Notes: generated by a model not told the origin, from the letters alone. DNA of 64,000 nt from Buchnera aphidicola (Thelaxes suberi) (GCF_964059005.1 NZ_OZ060389.1:124001-188000); one strand, 5' to 3'; numbered from the stretch's first letter, positions 9,524 through 18,587 are shown. Translations and numbers: made by a program.

Positions 9524-10000
9524 CTATTTTATAGAACGTAAAATTAATATACATATACCTAAAAAAATGCTTGTATCCGCTATATTAAAAGTTGGACAAT
9601 GTAATTTTTTAATATCGATATCAATGAAATCTATAATATATCCAAAATATATTCTATTTAGTACATTACTAATAGCTCCTCCTAGAATTAAACAATACAG
9701 GATATTGTTTTTATATGTTTTATTTAAAATAGCAGTATGTATTAATTTTATTATTTTTATAATAATACATAAATTAACAATAGAAAGTAAATAAGATTGC
9801 CATTCTTCGTAGTTAGATATTAATCCTAATGCTGATCCATAGTTTTTAATATATAAAAAATTTAAAAAATAAAATATTTTTTTTTTTTCATATAAATTAA
9901 AGTGGTTTATGATCCATATTTTCGTTATTACATCACAAATTATGATAATAAAAACGATGCATACGTATAATAATGTTTTTGTTATATTATTTTTTTGCAT
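9524..10000 (-). CDS. lspA: Lipoprotein signal peptidase (signal peptidase II)
   Basis: Inner-membrane aspartyl protease that removes signal peptides from prolipoproteins. At 158 aa with four hydrophobic helices it compares with 164 in E. coli. Conserved elements present are Asp23 (ICDVITK), Asn in KNYGSA, the catalytic Asp124 in YIIDFID and the second catalytic Asp in TFNIADTS. The normally conserved GNxxDR motif reads SNVLNR, so the aspartate at position 115 is asparagine. The ATG overlaps the ileS stop by one base (TAATG), implying translational coupling. The D115N change makes its activity worth testing. Confidence 0.93.
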   Translation of the reverse strand: MQKNNITKTLLYVCIVFIIIICDVITKIWIINHFNLYEKKKIFYFLNFLYIKNYGSALGLISNYEEWQSYLLSIVNLCIIIKIIKLIHTAILNKTYKNNILYCLILGGAISNVLNRIYFGYIIDFIDIDIKKLHCPTFNIADTSIFLGICILILRSIK

Positions 10001-12837
10001 TAAAAAAATTGACGCCTTTCATGTAAATTATTGATTGTATTACTACATCTTTGACATAACAAGTCTAAGGGTTGAGTAAAATTAATAGTATCAATTATTT
10101 TATTTGTATAATAATGCCAACATCTTGGGCATTTTAATCCTACTATTTTTTTTATAACTAATTTCATTTGGTTAATTTTTTTATTTTTATCAATATTTTT
10201 TGGTGCTAAACTATATTCATAGATGTTTACTTTAGAAACAAGAAATATAAATTTTAATTCTCGCTTAACTACATTTAATATTTTATATAATTCGCAATTA
10301 ACGTAAATTAAAACATGAGATTCTAATGAATTATGTATGATTTTTTTTTCTCGATATATTTCTAATATTTTATTAATTTCATTTCTAATTTGAATGATTA
10401 TATTCCATGATTTAATAGTAATGGTATTATTTTTAGGATATGAATACAGTTCTGTAAACCATGATTTAGTAAAAATAGAATCGTTATCTTTTTTTGAAAC
10501 AAAATCCCATATTTCATCAGCGGTAAAAGATAATATTGGTGAAATCCATCTTACTAATGTTTGTAATATTAAGTAAATTGCAGTTTGAGCGCTTTTTCTG
10601 ATTAAACTTTTTTTATGGGAAGTGTACAATCTATCTTTAGTAATATCTAAATAAAATGAACTTATTTCTATTGAACAAAAATGTATAATCGTAGCTGTAA
10701 CGTTATGAAATTGATAATTTTCGTAAAAATTAATAATTTTTTTTTGTGTTTCTTTAGTTAGATTGATGATCCATTTATCTATCTCTAATGATTTGTCTTT
10801 ATTAATAAAATGTTTTTTAGGACAAAAATCATATAAATTTGCAATTAAAAATCGTATAGTATTACGAATTTTACGATAACTTTCGCAAATTTGTTTTAAG
10901 ATTATATCAGAAATTACAATATCTTTAGAATAATCAGTAGATGCCACCCATAAACGTAATATATCAGCACCCATTGTATTTACAATAGTGTTAGGACTGA
11001 TAATATTACCTAATGATTTTGACATTTTTTTTCCCTGATCATCTATAGTAAAACCATGTGATATAATTTTTTTGAAAAAATTAGAAGAAGAATTAATACT
11101 AGAGACAATGAGTGAGGACATAAACCAACCTCGATATTGATCAGATCCTTCTATACATAAATCAGCTTTTTGATTATTAAATTTATTTTTTTTCGGATAT
11201 ATATCTTTTATATGAATAGATCCTGATTCAAACCATACATCTAATATATCTAATACTTTTATATAATCTTTAGAATCTTCTTTTAATAAATTTTCTTTTT
11301 TTAGGTTCCACCAAAATTCAATTCCTTGCTTTTTAACTTCTTCAGATATTTGATCTAATAAATTTAAAGTATTAGGATGCATTTCTTTTGTTTTTTTATG
11401 GATAAAAATAGGGATAGGAACCCCCCAAGTTCTTTGTCGCGATATACACCAATCAGGTCGTTGAGACAACAAATTCAATGTTCTATTTTTCCCCCAATTT
11501 GGACACCATTCTGATTTATCAATACTTAATTTTGCTTGATCTTGTAATTTTGAATCATTTATTTTGATAAACCATTGAGGAGTAGCTCTAAAAATAATTT
11601 TTGTTTTATGTCTCCAGCAACATGGATATGAATGTTGAATAGATTCAGATAAAATTAAATTATTAGTTTTTGATAATATTTCAATAATAATGCTATTAGC
11701 TTTAAAAACATTTATATTATCTAATAAAGGATGAGTATTAATAACAAATAAACCGTGTTCGTTTACTAAATTTTTTATTTTTATATTGTATTTCTGAGCG
11801 ATGATATAATCATCATAACCATGATCTGGAGCAATATGTACAATTCCTGTTCCAGTATTTTTTTCAATATTCTTATTTAAAATCATAGGAACTGTAATTT
11901 TTAAAAAAGGATGTATAAATTTTATATATTCGAGATCTACTCCTTTGATTTCTCCATTAACAATCCATTTTTTTATATTTATTTTATTTAATAATTCTTT
12001 AACAGTATTTTTTTCTATAATAAATCGATATTTTAATGTTTCAACTAATTGATAATTTAAATTAGGATGCACAGAAATTGCTTGATTTGACGGTAGAGTC
12101 CAAGGTGTTGTTGTCCAAACTACAGCAAATATTTTTTTATTTTTTGTTGGTAGAAAGTTATATTTTTTTAATAAAATATCAGTATTTTTAATTTGAAATA
12201 ATACTGTAATTGAAGGAGAAGTTGTTTGAACATATTCTAATTCAGTATCTGCTAATGCTGAATTACAATCAATACACCAATGTACCGGTCGAAAACCTTG
12301 ATAAATATATTTATTTTTAATAAATTGAGATAAAGATTTTATTGTATTTGATTCGTTTTTTTTGTCCATAGTTAAATAAGGATTATCCCAATTAGCTAAT
12401 ATTCCTAATTTAATAAAGTCTTTTTTTTGTATTGCTACTTGTTTTTTTGCATATTTTGCACATATTTTACGAAAATCATCTTTTGAAATATTTTTTTTTT
12501 CTTTTTTTAGTATTTTTTCTACTTGATGTTCAATTGGAAGACCATGGCAATCCCAGCAAGGATCAAATGGGGCATCAAAATTAGACATATTTTTTGATTT
12601 AATAACAATATCTTTTAAAATTTTGTTAACAGCATGTCCTAAATGAATATTTCCATTTGCATAAGGAGGTCCATCTTGTAAAATAAATGACGGATTTGCT
12701 TTTTTTTTGTTTCTAATAATAGAATATAAATTTTTTTTTTCCCACTTTTCTAAAATTTTAGGTTCTTTTTTTGTTAAAAAACCTCGCATAGAAAATTTAG
12801 TGAAGGGAAGGTTTAAAGTATTTTTATAATTATGCAT
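10000..12837 (-). CDS. ileS: Isoleucyl-tRNA synthetase
   Basis: Class Ia aminoacyl-tRNA synthetase that charges tRNA-Ile and edits mischarged valine. At 945 aa it compares with 938 in E. coli. The Rossmann fold motifs are present as HLGH (in YANGNIHLGHAVN) and KMSKS (in GKKMSKSLGN). The editing domain contains VWTTTPWTLPSN and GTGIVHIAPDHGYDD, and the C-terminal zinc site is built from CPRCW and CQRC. It is transcribed after ribF (33 bp gap) and overlaps lspA by one base, as in the E. coli ribF-ileS-lspA operon. Two T10 tracts on the plus strand (A10 in the mRNA) fall within it without breaking the frame. Confidence 0.98.
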   Translation of the reverse strand: MHNYKNTLNLPFTKFSMRGFLTKKEPKILEKWEKKNLYSIIRNKKKANPSFILQDGPPYANGNIHLGHAVNKILKDIVIKSKNMSNFDAPFDPCWDCHGLPIEHQVEKILKKEKKNISKDDFRKICAKYAKKQVAIQKKDFIKLGILANWDNPYLTMDKKNESNTIKSLSQFIKNKYIYQGFRPVHWCIDCNSALADTELEYVQTTSPSITVLFQIKNTDILLKKYNFLPTKNKKIFAVVWTTTPWTLPSNQAISVHPNLNYQLVETLKYRFIIEKNTVKELLNKINIKKWIVNGEIKGVDLEYIKFIHPFLKITVPMILNKNIEKNTGTGIVHIAPDHGYDDYIIAQKYNIKIKNLVNEHGLFVINTHPLLDNINVFKANSIIIEILSKTNNLILSESIQHSYPCCWRHKTKIIFRATPQWFIKINDSKLQDQAKLSIDKSEWCPNWGKNRTLNLLSQRPDWCISRQRTWGVPIPIFIHKKTKEMHPNTLNLLDQISEEVKKQGIEFWWNLKKENLLKEDSKDYIKVLDILDVWFESGSIHIKDIYPKKNKFNNQKADLCIEGSDQYRGWFMSSLIVSSINSSSNFFKKIISHGFTIDDQGKKMSKSLGNIISPNTIVNTMGADILRLWVASTDYSKDIVISDIILKQICESYRKIRNTIRFLIANLYDFCPKKHFINKDKSLEIDKWIINLTKETQKKIINFYENYQFHNVTATIIHFCSIEISSFYLDITKDRLYTSHKKSLIRKSAQTAIYLILQTLVRWISPILSFTADEIWDFVSKKDNDSIFTKSWFTELYSYPKNNTITIKSWNIIIQIRNEINKILEIYREKKIIHNSLESHVLIYVNCELYKILNVVKRELKFIFLVSKVNIYEYSLAPKNIDKNKKINQMKLVIKKIVGLKCPRCWHYYTNKIIDTINFTQPLDLLCQRCSNTINNLHERRQFF

Positions 12838-12870
12838 ATTGTTGTTTTTTTATTTTTGTGTAGTTATTTG

Positions 12871-13812
12871 TTATAATGTATAAGATAAAAAAATTTTTTT
12901 TGCTAAATTAACATCTTTTTTAATTTGTATTATTAAATCATTAATTGAATTAAATTTTTTTTCTTTTCTAATTTTTTTTATGAAAATAACTTTAATTTTT
13001 TTTTCATATAAATTGATAAAAATATCAGGAATATGCACTTCTAATTTTATATTTTTTTTTTTAAAAGTAGGACATATACCAATGTTTGCTATGCCAAAAA
13101 ATTTTTTTTTACAATCAAAAATAAAAATTTTGACAGCATATACTCCGTTAATTATTTGAAGACTAGAGTGTAAATTAACGTTAGCAGTAGGAAATCCAAT
13201 TTTTCTTCCTTTTTGAATTCCATGTTCTACTTTACCAGAAATAGTAAAAGGATGTCCTAAAAAATTTTCTGCTTTTTTTAAATCACCTTGAATAATAAGT
13301 TCTCTAATTTTTGTACTGCTAATACGTATGTTATCTCTAATAATAGAATTTTCAGTTAAAATTTTAAAATTATTTTTTTTTGCTTTATTTTTTAATAGTG
13401 TTAGATTTCCAGATCGACGAAATCCAAAATGAAAGTCATCGCCTACAATTAAACACTTCATATTTAACTTTTTTATTAAAAAGATATTAATAAAATCATT
13501 GGGTTTTAAAGAGGCAAAAAAATGATTAAATTTAATTAACACGATAAAATCAATTTTGTATTTTTTTAAAAAATCTATTTTTTCTTCTACGGAATTTATT
13601 CTAAAAAATATAGGTTTAGCGGTACCCAAAAATTCTACAGGATGAGGTGTGAATAAAATAACTACTGTTTTAAATTTATTTTTTGTTTTAATTAAATTTA
13701 ATTTGTGTATTAAATTTTGATGTCCTAAATGCATTCCATCAAAATTTCCTATTGTAATCACAGTGTTACTTGTAATTTTTTTAAAATTTAGTAAATTATT
13801 AATAATTTGCAT
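12871..13812 (-). CDS. ribF: Bifunctional riboflavin kinase / FAD synthetase
   Basis: Converts riboflavin to FMN and then FAD. At 313 aa it has the full two-domain length. The N-terminal nucleotidyltransferase domain carries TIGNFDGMHLGHQNL and the RISSTKIRE motif. The C-terminal kinase domain carries KVEHGIQKGRKIGFPTANV and GVYAV. First gene of the minus-strand run ribF-ileS-lspA-dapB-carA-carB, divergent from rpsT as in E. coli. An 11-T tract at 13052-13062 (A11 in the mRNA) lies in frame. Confidence 0.96.
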   Translation of the reverse strand: MQIINNLLNFKKITSNTVITIGNFDGMHLGHQNLIHKLNLIKTKNKFKTVVILFTPHPVEFLGTAKPIFFRINSVEEKIDFLKKYKIDFIVLIKFNHFFASLKPNDFINIFLIKKLNMKCLIVGDDFHFGFRRSGNLTLLKNKAKKNNFKILTENSIIRDNIRISSTKIRELIIQGDLKKAENFLGHPFTISGKVEHGIQKGRKIGFPTANVNLHSSLQIINGVYAVKIFIFDCKKKFFGIANIGICPTFKKKNIKLEVHIPDIFINLYEKKIKVIFIKKIRKEKKFNSINDLIIQIKKDVNLAKKIFLSYTL

Positions 13813-13935
13813 ATATATAATATGATCGTATATTAGTTTTAGTTAAGTATAAATTCAATAATTATTATAAATATTTTAAAAATTATTTTTTATTATTATA
13901 AATATTTTAATTATATTTTTTATATTATAATAATT

Positions 13936-13944
13936 TGTTATAAT
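13936..13944 (+). promoter_or_regulatory. Candidate extended -10 promoter for rpsT
   Basis: TGTTATAAT, that is TG-n-TATAAT, a perfect extended -10 element about 50 bp upstream of the rpsT start, in the divergent ribF/rpsT spacer. No TTGACA-like -35 is seen at the right distance. In such AT-rich DNA TATAAT alone is weak evidence; the TG extension and position raise it. Confidence 0.4.
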
Positions 13945-13996
13945 ATATAGTTAATTAAAAAATAAATATTTATGTTGATTGTAATAGGATAAGTTT

Positions 13997-14263
13997 ATGG
14001 CAAATATTAAATCTTCTCAGAAAGATATTATTAAATCTAGAAAAAGAAAATTAAGAAATACCAGTAAAAAATCAATGTTAAAAACTTTAATTAAAAAAGT
14101 GCATCTTGCGGTTATTACTAAGAATAAAGAAAATGCTACAATTGCATTTAAAAAAATGCAACCAGTAATAGATAGATGTGCAATGCAAGGTTTAATTCAT
14201 AAGAATAAAGCGGCTAGATATAAATCTAATTTGTTGAAAAATATTAAAAATATGAATTATTAG
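13997..14263 (+). CDS. rpsT: 30S ribosomal protein S20
   Basis: Primary-binding small-subunit protein S20. It has 88 aa (87 in E. coli), is lysine-rich, and has the conserved N-terminus MANIKSSQKDIIKSRKR and C-terminal INPVIDR-like core (QPVIDRCAMQGLIHKNKAARYKS). AGGA sits seven bases before the ATG. It is a single-gene unit divergent from ribF and convergent with dnaJ; a hairpin lies between rpsT and dnaJ. Confidence 0.97.
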   Translation: MANIKSSQKDIIKSRKRKLRNTSKKSMLKTLIKKVHLAVITKNKENATIAFKKMQPVIDRCAMQGLIHKNKAARYKSNLLKNIKNMNY

Positions 14264-14336
14264 CGTTCTTTATTAAAAAAAATTTTTTTTATTTTTTATA
14301 TGCACATTATTTATTTTTCTAAATATATAGCAAAAA

Positions 14337-14375
14337 AGTATTGCGTCTGTAATATTACAACAGACAAGCAATACT
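14337..14375. terminator. Hairpin between convergent rpsT and dnaJ
   Basis: AGTATTGC-GTCTGT is repeated in inverse as ACAGAC-aa-GCAATACT, giving 8 + 6 bp with a two-base bulge and a 9-nt loop. It is much more GC-rich than its surroundings. It lies just downstream of the dnaJ stop on the minus strand and at the end of the rpsT transcript, so it is best read as a bidirectional terminator or 3'-end stabiliser. Confidence 0.65.
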
Positions 14376-14387
14376 ATATATCATACT

Positions 14388-15527
14388 TTATTTAGTTAAA
14401 TCATCAAAAAATCGTTTTACTCCATCAAAAAATCGTTTTGATTTAGGGCTATTAGCTTCTCCTTTTGCCCCTCCTAAACTATTTCCTAGTTGGAATAAAA
14501 GGTTCTTTTGATGACTATTTAATTTAACAGGAGTTTCTACTACTACTTTACATAGCAAGTCTCCATGGTACCGATTCCTGATAGATTTTACTCCTTTTCC
14601 TCGAATACGAAAAATTTTTCCTGACTGTGTTTCTTCAGGAACTTTAATTTTTAATTTTCCATCTAAAGTAGGGACTTCTATTTCACCACCCAATGCTGCC
14701 ATAGTAAAATTAATAGGTACTTCACAATGTAAATGATTATCTTCTCTTTCAAATATAGGATGTTTTTTTACTTTAAATTGAATATATAAATCTCCTGAAG
14801 GGCTATTATATTCTCCTGCTTCTCCTTCATTATGAAGTCTAATTTTATCATTTGTATCTATACCTGCAGGGATTTTAATGGATAAAGTTTTATTTTTTTT
14901 TATTCTTCCTTTCCCGTAACAAAAAGTACATGGATTTTTTATAATTATTCCTTTTCCATGACAATGAGAACAAGTCTGTTGAACACTAAAAAATCCTCTT
15001 CTCATTTGTATTTGCCCACTTCCATGACATTGAAAACATTCAGTTGGTTTATTATTTTGTTTAGTTCCGCTTCCTGAACATGTAGTACATTTTTGGAAAG
15101 TAGGAATTACAATTTCTTTTGTTGCTCCTTTTACAGCTTCTTCTAATGATAATTCCATATTATATTGTAAATCTGATCCCCTAGATTCTCTTTGTCTACT
15201 ATTGCTTCCAAAAATATCTCCAAATACTTCACCAAATATGTCACCAAAATCTGAACTAGTACTAAAACTACTAGTAAAAGAACTACTAGAATTATTACCT
15301 TGTTCAAATGCTGAATGTCCATATTGATCATATGCAGATCTTTTCTTACTATTATTTAAAATTTCATATGCTTCTTTAATTTCTTTAAATTTTTTTTCTG
15401 CTTTCTTATCGCCTTGATTACGATCTGGATGATATTTCATTGCTAAACGTTTATAAGCGCGTTTTATTTCTCTTTCATTAGATGTTTTTTCCACGCCTAA
15501 AATTTGATAATAATCTTTTTTTATCAT
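14388..15527 (-). CDS. dnaJ: Chaperone protein DnaJ (Hsp40)
   Basis: Co-chaperone that delivers unfolded proteins to DnaK and stimulates its ATPase. At 379 aa (376 in E. coli) it is a full type A J-protein: J domain with HPD in YHPDRN, a Gly/Phe/Ser-rich linker around residues 75-110, four zinc-binding CxxCxGxG repeats (CTTCSGSG, CFQCHGSG, CSHCHGKG, CTFCYGKG) and the C-terminal substrate-binding domain. The linker is unusually serine-rich compared with E. coli. An AGGATAAG ribosome-binding site precedes the ATG. It is downstream of dnaK on the same strand, separated by 163 bp containing a hairpin. Confidence 0.98.
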   Translation of the reverse strand: MIKKDYYQILGVEKTSNEREIKRAYKRLAMKYHPDRNQGDKKAEKKFKEIKEAYEILNNSKKRSAYDQYGHSAFEQGNNSSSSFTSSFSTSSDFGDIFGEVFGDIFGSNSRQRESRGSDLQYNMELSLEEAVKGATKEIVIPTFQKCTTCSGSGTKQNNKPTECFQCHGSGQIQMRRGFFSVQQTCSHCHGKGIIIKNPCTFCYGKGRIKKNKTLSIKIPAGIDTNDKIRLHNEGEAGEYNSPSGDLYIQFKVKKHPIFEREDNHLHCEVPINFTMAALGGEIEVPTLDGKLKIKVPEETQSGKIFRIRGKGVKSIRNRYHGDLLCKVVVETPVKLNSHQKNLLFQLGNSLGGAKGEANSPKSKRFFDGVKRFFDDLTK

Positions 15528-15565
15528 TATTACTTATCCTACTTTTTAAATTGCATAATATAATT

Positions 15566-15601
15566 CGGGCGCAGAAGGATGTTATAAAAATCTAACGCCC
15601 G
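15566..15601 (-). promoter_or_regulatory. GC-rich hairpin in the dnaK-dnaJ intercistronic region
   Basis: CGGGCG and CGCCCG form a perfect 6-bp GC stem around a 24-nt loop that can add an AGA/TCT pairing. Six consecutive GC pairs in spacer DNA this AT-rich are unlikely by chance. There is no U-tract after it, so an mRNA-stabilising or attenuating element between dnaK and dnaJ is more likely than a full terminator. Confidence 0.6.
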
Positions 15602-15690
15602 TATAATGTATTTTATTTAGAATGACTATATTTATATTATGTTGAATTAGTAGTTTTTATTTTAAATCTGAATCGTGTTTTTATACAATG

Positions 15691-17607
15691 TTATTTTTTT
15701 GGTTCATTTATTTCTTCAAATTCAGCATCAACAACATCATCTGGTTTTTTTGATGTAGATTGATTCATGTTTTTTGCAGCATTATTATCTTTGTTTTGAT
15801 CAGGTTTTTGTATTAAAGCGGAAGTAAGTTGTACGACAGATTGAATATTTTTTTCAATATTATCTTTATTCTCTTCTTTTAATGATTGGTCTAATTTTGA
15901 GAGAGCTTGTTCTATTTTTTCTTTAATTTCATTACTAATAGTATTTGATTGTTCTTTTAGTTGTTTTTTTGTGCTATGCGATATTTGATCACCTTGATTT
16001 CTTATTTGTACTAATTCTTCAAATTTTCGATCAGCAGCAGAATTTTCTTCTGCATCTTGAATCATTTTTTTTATTTCTTCTTCGTTTAATCCTGATGACG
16101 CTTTAATAGTAATTTTTTGTTCTTTTCCAGTATTTTTATCTTTTGCTGATACATGCAAGATACCATCTGCATCGATATCAAACGTAACTTCAATTTGAGC
16201 CATTCCTCGTGGAGCCGGTTGTATACCATCTAGATTAAATTGTCCAAGAGATTTATTATCTTTAGATCTTTTTCTTTCTCCTTGTAGTACATGTATTGTA
16301 ACAGCAGATTGATTATCTTCTGCAGTAGAAAAAATTTGACTATGTTTAGTTGGAATTGTTGTATTTTTAATAATTAAAGGAGTCATAATTCCTCCCATAG
16401 TTTCAATTCCTAAGGACAAAGGTGTAACATCTAATAATAGTACGTCTTTAACATCTCCAGATAATACCCCACCTTGAACTGCTGCTCCTACAGCTACTGC
16501 TTCATCTGGGTTTACATCTTTTCTAGGTTCTTTTCCAAAAAATGCTGCTACTTTTTTTTGTACCATAGGCATACGAGTTTGTCCGCCTACTAGAATAACA
16601 TCATTAATATCTGATACTGATAATTTAGCATCTTTTAAAGCTACTTCTAATGGTTTAATAGATTTAGATATTAAGTCTTCAACTAAAGATTCTAATTTTT
16701 TTCTTGTTACTTTAATATTTAAGTGTTTAGGGCCTGTTGCATCTGCTGTAATATATGGTAAGTTTACTTCTGTTTGTTGTGTTGATGATAGTTCAATTTT
16801 AGCTTTTTCAGCAGCTTCTTTTAATCTTTGCATAGCTAATGGGTCATTTCTTAAATCAATTATTTGTTCTTTTTTAAATTCTGAAACTAAATAGTTGATT
16901 ATTCTACTATCAAAATCTTCACCCCCCAGATGGGTATCTCCATTAGTTGACAGTACTTCAAAAGTTTTTTCTTTATCAACTTCATCTATTTCTATGATAG
17001 AAATATCAAAAGTACCACCTCCTAAGTCATATACGGCTATCGTTCTATTTCCTTTTCCTTTGTCTAAACCATATGCTAATGCAGCTGCTGTAGGTTCATT
17101 AATTATTCTTTTAACTTCTAACCCTGCTATTTTTCCAGCATCTTTAGTTGCTTGTCTTTGAGCGTCATTAAAATAAGCAGGAACTGTTATAACAGCTTCT
17201 GTTACTGTTTCTCCTAAATAATCTTCTGCTGTTTTTTTCATTTTTTTTAATACTTCAGCTGATATTTGAGGAGGTGCTATACTTTGGTTTTTTATTTTTA
17301 TCCATGCATCTCCATTTTCTGAACGAACTATTTTATAAGGCATAATTTCTATGTCTCTTTGCACTTCCTCGTCTTGAAATCTTCTACCAATGAGTCTTTT
17401 AATAGCAAACAAAGTATTTTTTGGATTGGTAATAGCTTGACGTTTAGCCGGTTGCCCTACTAATATTTCGCCTTCTTTTGTATATGCTATGATTGATGGT
17501 GTTGTACGGTCACCTTCTGCATTCTCTAAAACTCGTGTTTTTGTTCCATCCATAATAGCAACACAAGAATTAGTAGTCCCTAAATCAATTCCTATTATTT
17601 TTCCCAT
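15691..17607 (-). CDS. dnaK: Chaperone protein DnaK (Hsp70)
   Basis: ATP-dependent Hsp70 chaperone. At 638 aa it has exactly the E. coli length. The nucleotide-binding domain begins GIDLGTTNSCVA, with VYDLGGGTFDISI and ILVGGQTRMP. It is followed by the interdomain linker DVLLLDVTPLSLG, the substrate-binding domain, a helical lid and the C-terminal tail DVVDAEFEEINEPKK that resembles the E. coli tail. A TAGGAGT ribosome-binding site precedes the ATG. A sigma-32-type promoter lies about 150 bp upstream. dnaJ follows; the partner grpE is at the far end of the window. It is among the least diverged proteins in the window. Confidence 0.99.
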   Translation of the reverse strand: MGKIIGIDLGTTNSCVAIMDGTKTRVLENAEGDRTTPSIIAYTKEGEILVGQPAKRQAITNPKNTLFAIKRLIGRRFQDEEVQRDIEIMPYKIVRSENGDAWIKIKNQSIAPPQISAEVLKKMKKTAEDYLGETVTEAVITVPAYFNDAQRQATKDAGKIAGLEVKRIINEPTAAALAYGLDKGKGNRTIAVYDLGGGTFDISIIEIDEVDKEKTFEVLSTNGDTHLGGEDFDSRIINYLVSEFKKEQIIDLRNDPLAMQRLKEAAEKAKIELSSTQQTEVNLPYITADATGPKHLNIKVTRKKLESLVEDLISKSIKPLEVALKDAKLSVSDINDVILVGGQTRMPMVQKKVAAFFGKEPRKDVNPDEAVAVGAAVQGGVLSGDVKDVLLLDVTPLSLGIETMGGIMTPLIIKNTTIPTKHSQIFSTAEDNQSAVTIHVLQGERKRSKDNKSLGQFNLDGIQPAPRGMAQIEVTFDIDADGILHVSAKDKNTGKEQKITIKASSGLNEEEIKKMIQDAEENSAADRKFEELVQIRNQGDQISHSTKKQLKEQSNTISNEIKEKIEQALSKLDQSLKEENKDNIEKNIQSVVQLTSALIQKPDQNKDNNAAKNMNQSTSKKPDDVVDAEFEEINEPKK

Positions 17608-18134
17608 TGTGAATAACTCCTAATTTATTATTAAATATTTGATAAAAAATTTATTGTAATACTATCTATATTTTAAAATACGTTAAAAAATTTTTTTGAT
17701 ATAACATATTTTATGTTAATTTTAAAATTTTTATATATGTTACTAGATATCAATTAAATGGGGGTTGTTTCTGTTGTCATCAAGTCCTAAAAGTAAAATA
17801 TATAATAAATAATTGAAAATAAAAATAATTTTAAAATTTAAAACACTTTATATTGTACTAATAAAAGATTTTTTTATAAAAAAAATTATTTTTTTTTTTT
17901 TTTTTTTACATTTTTATAAATTTATATATATATAATTTTATATTTTAATATATTTATTTTTTTTTCAAAACTATAATAATATTATAATATTAAATACTTT
18001 TTATTTATATTTTTAAAAAAAATGATATAAATATATACATGTATTCAAAAAAAAATAATTAATTGTTATAACTATTTTATTAAATCGTTAAATTTTGAAT
18101 ATATATCTTTTGTAATAAAAAGAGAGGATAAATT
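17608..18134. other. Divergent dnaK/nuoA regulatory spacer
   Basis: 527 bp with no gene. It holds the dnaK heat-shock promoter (17754-17784), a ~140-nt dnaK leader, a run of 20 consecutive T residues at 17889-17908, and near its right end an AGAGAGGA ribosome-binding site for nuoA. No convincing nuo promoter could be singled out among the many AT-rich candidates. Confidence 0.6.
17754..17784 (-). promoter_or_regulatory. Sigma-32 (heat-shock) promoter of dnaK
   Basis: On the minus strand a -35 element CTTGATG is followed after a 15-nt spacer by a -10 element CCCCATTTA. These are the RpoH consensus elements, and they match the E. coli dnaK P1 promoter core (CTTGATGAC ... CCCCATTTA) almost base for base. 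It is a GC-rich island in A/T spacer, correctly oriented and about 150 bp upstream of dnaK. Confidence 0.85.
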
Positions 18135-18515
18135 ATGGTAACAAATTTTATTTGCACAATTTTTTCTAATATTCATCAAATTACATTCTTTTTATATTGT
18201 ATTACTGCATTTGTTTTATGCAGTATAATATTATTAATTAGTTATTTTTTAGGAGAACAATGTGTATCTAAAAATAAAAATTTTCCTTTTGAATCTGGAG
18301 TAATCGGTTTAGGAACAACTGATTTAAAATTTTCTATTAAGTTTTATTTAATAGCAATTTTTTTTGTTTTGTTTGATGTAGAATCTCTTTACTTATATAC
18401 ATGGTCTATATGTGTTAAGAGTTTAGGTTTATATGGCTTGATAAAAACATTTTGTTTTATAATAACACTATTAATTAGCTTATTTTATTTAGTTAGAAAT
18501 GAAGTATTCGAATGA
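18135..18515 (+). CDS. nuoA: NADH-quinone oxidoreductase subunit A
   Basis: Small membrane subunit of complex I near the quinone site. 126 aa with three predicted transmembrane helices. The conserved loop reads NFPFESGVIGLGTTDLKFSIKFYLIAIFFVLFDVE up to the membrane-embedded acidic FDVE motif. It is shorter than the 147-aa E. coli protein only at the C-terminal tail. First gene of the nuo cluster, with AGAGAGGA upstream of the ATG. Confidence 0.96.
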   Translation: MVTNFICTIFSNIHQITFFLYCITAFVLCSIILLISYFLGEQCVSKNKNFPFESGVIGLGTTDLKFSIKFYLIAIFFVLFDVESLYLYTWSICVKSLGLYGLIKTFCFIITLLISLFYLVRNEVFE

Positions 18516-18587
18516 TCATTGTAAGATAATATTAAATATTAATATTTGAAACATTTTAGAAAGATTATTTGATAATAGGATTAAACT

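Noticed and set aside
9402..9554. In-frame N-terminal extension of dapB overlapping lspA
   Set aside because: The 51 extra residues have no counterpart in DapB, overlap the lspA end, and a good ribosome-binding site and homology start lie at the ATG ending at 9401.
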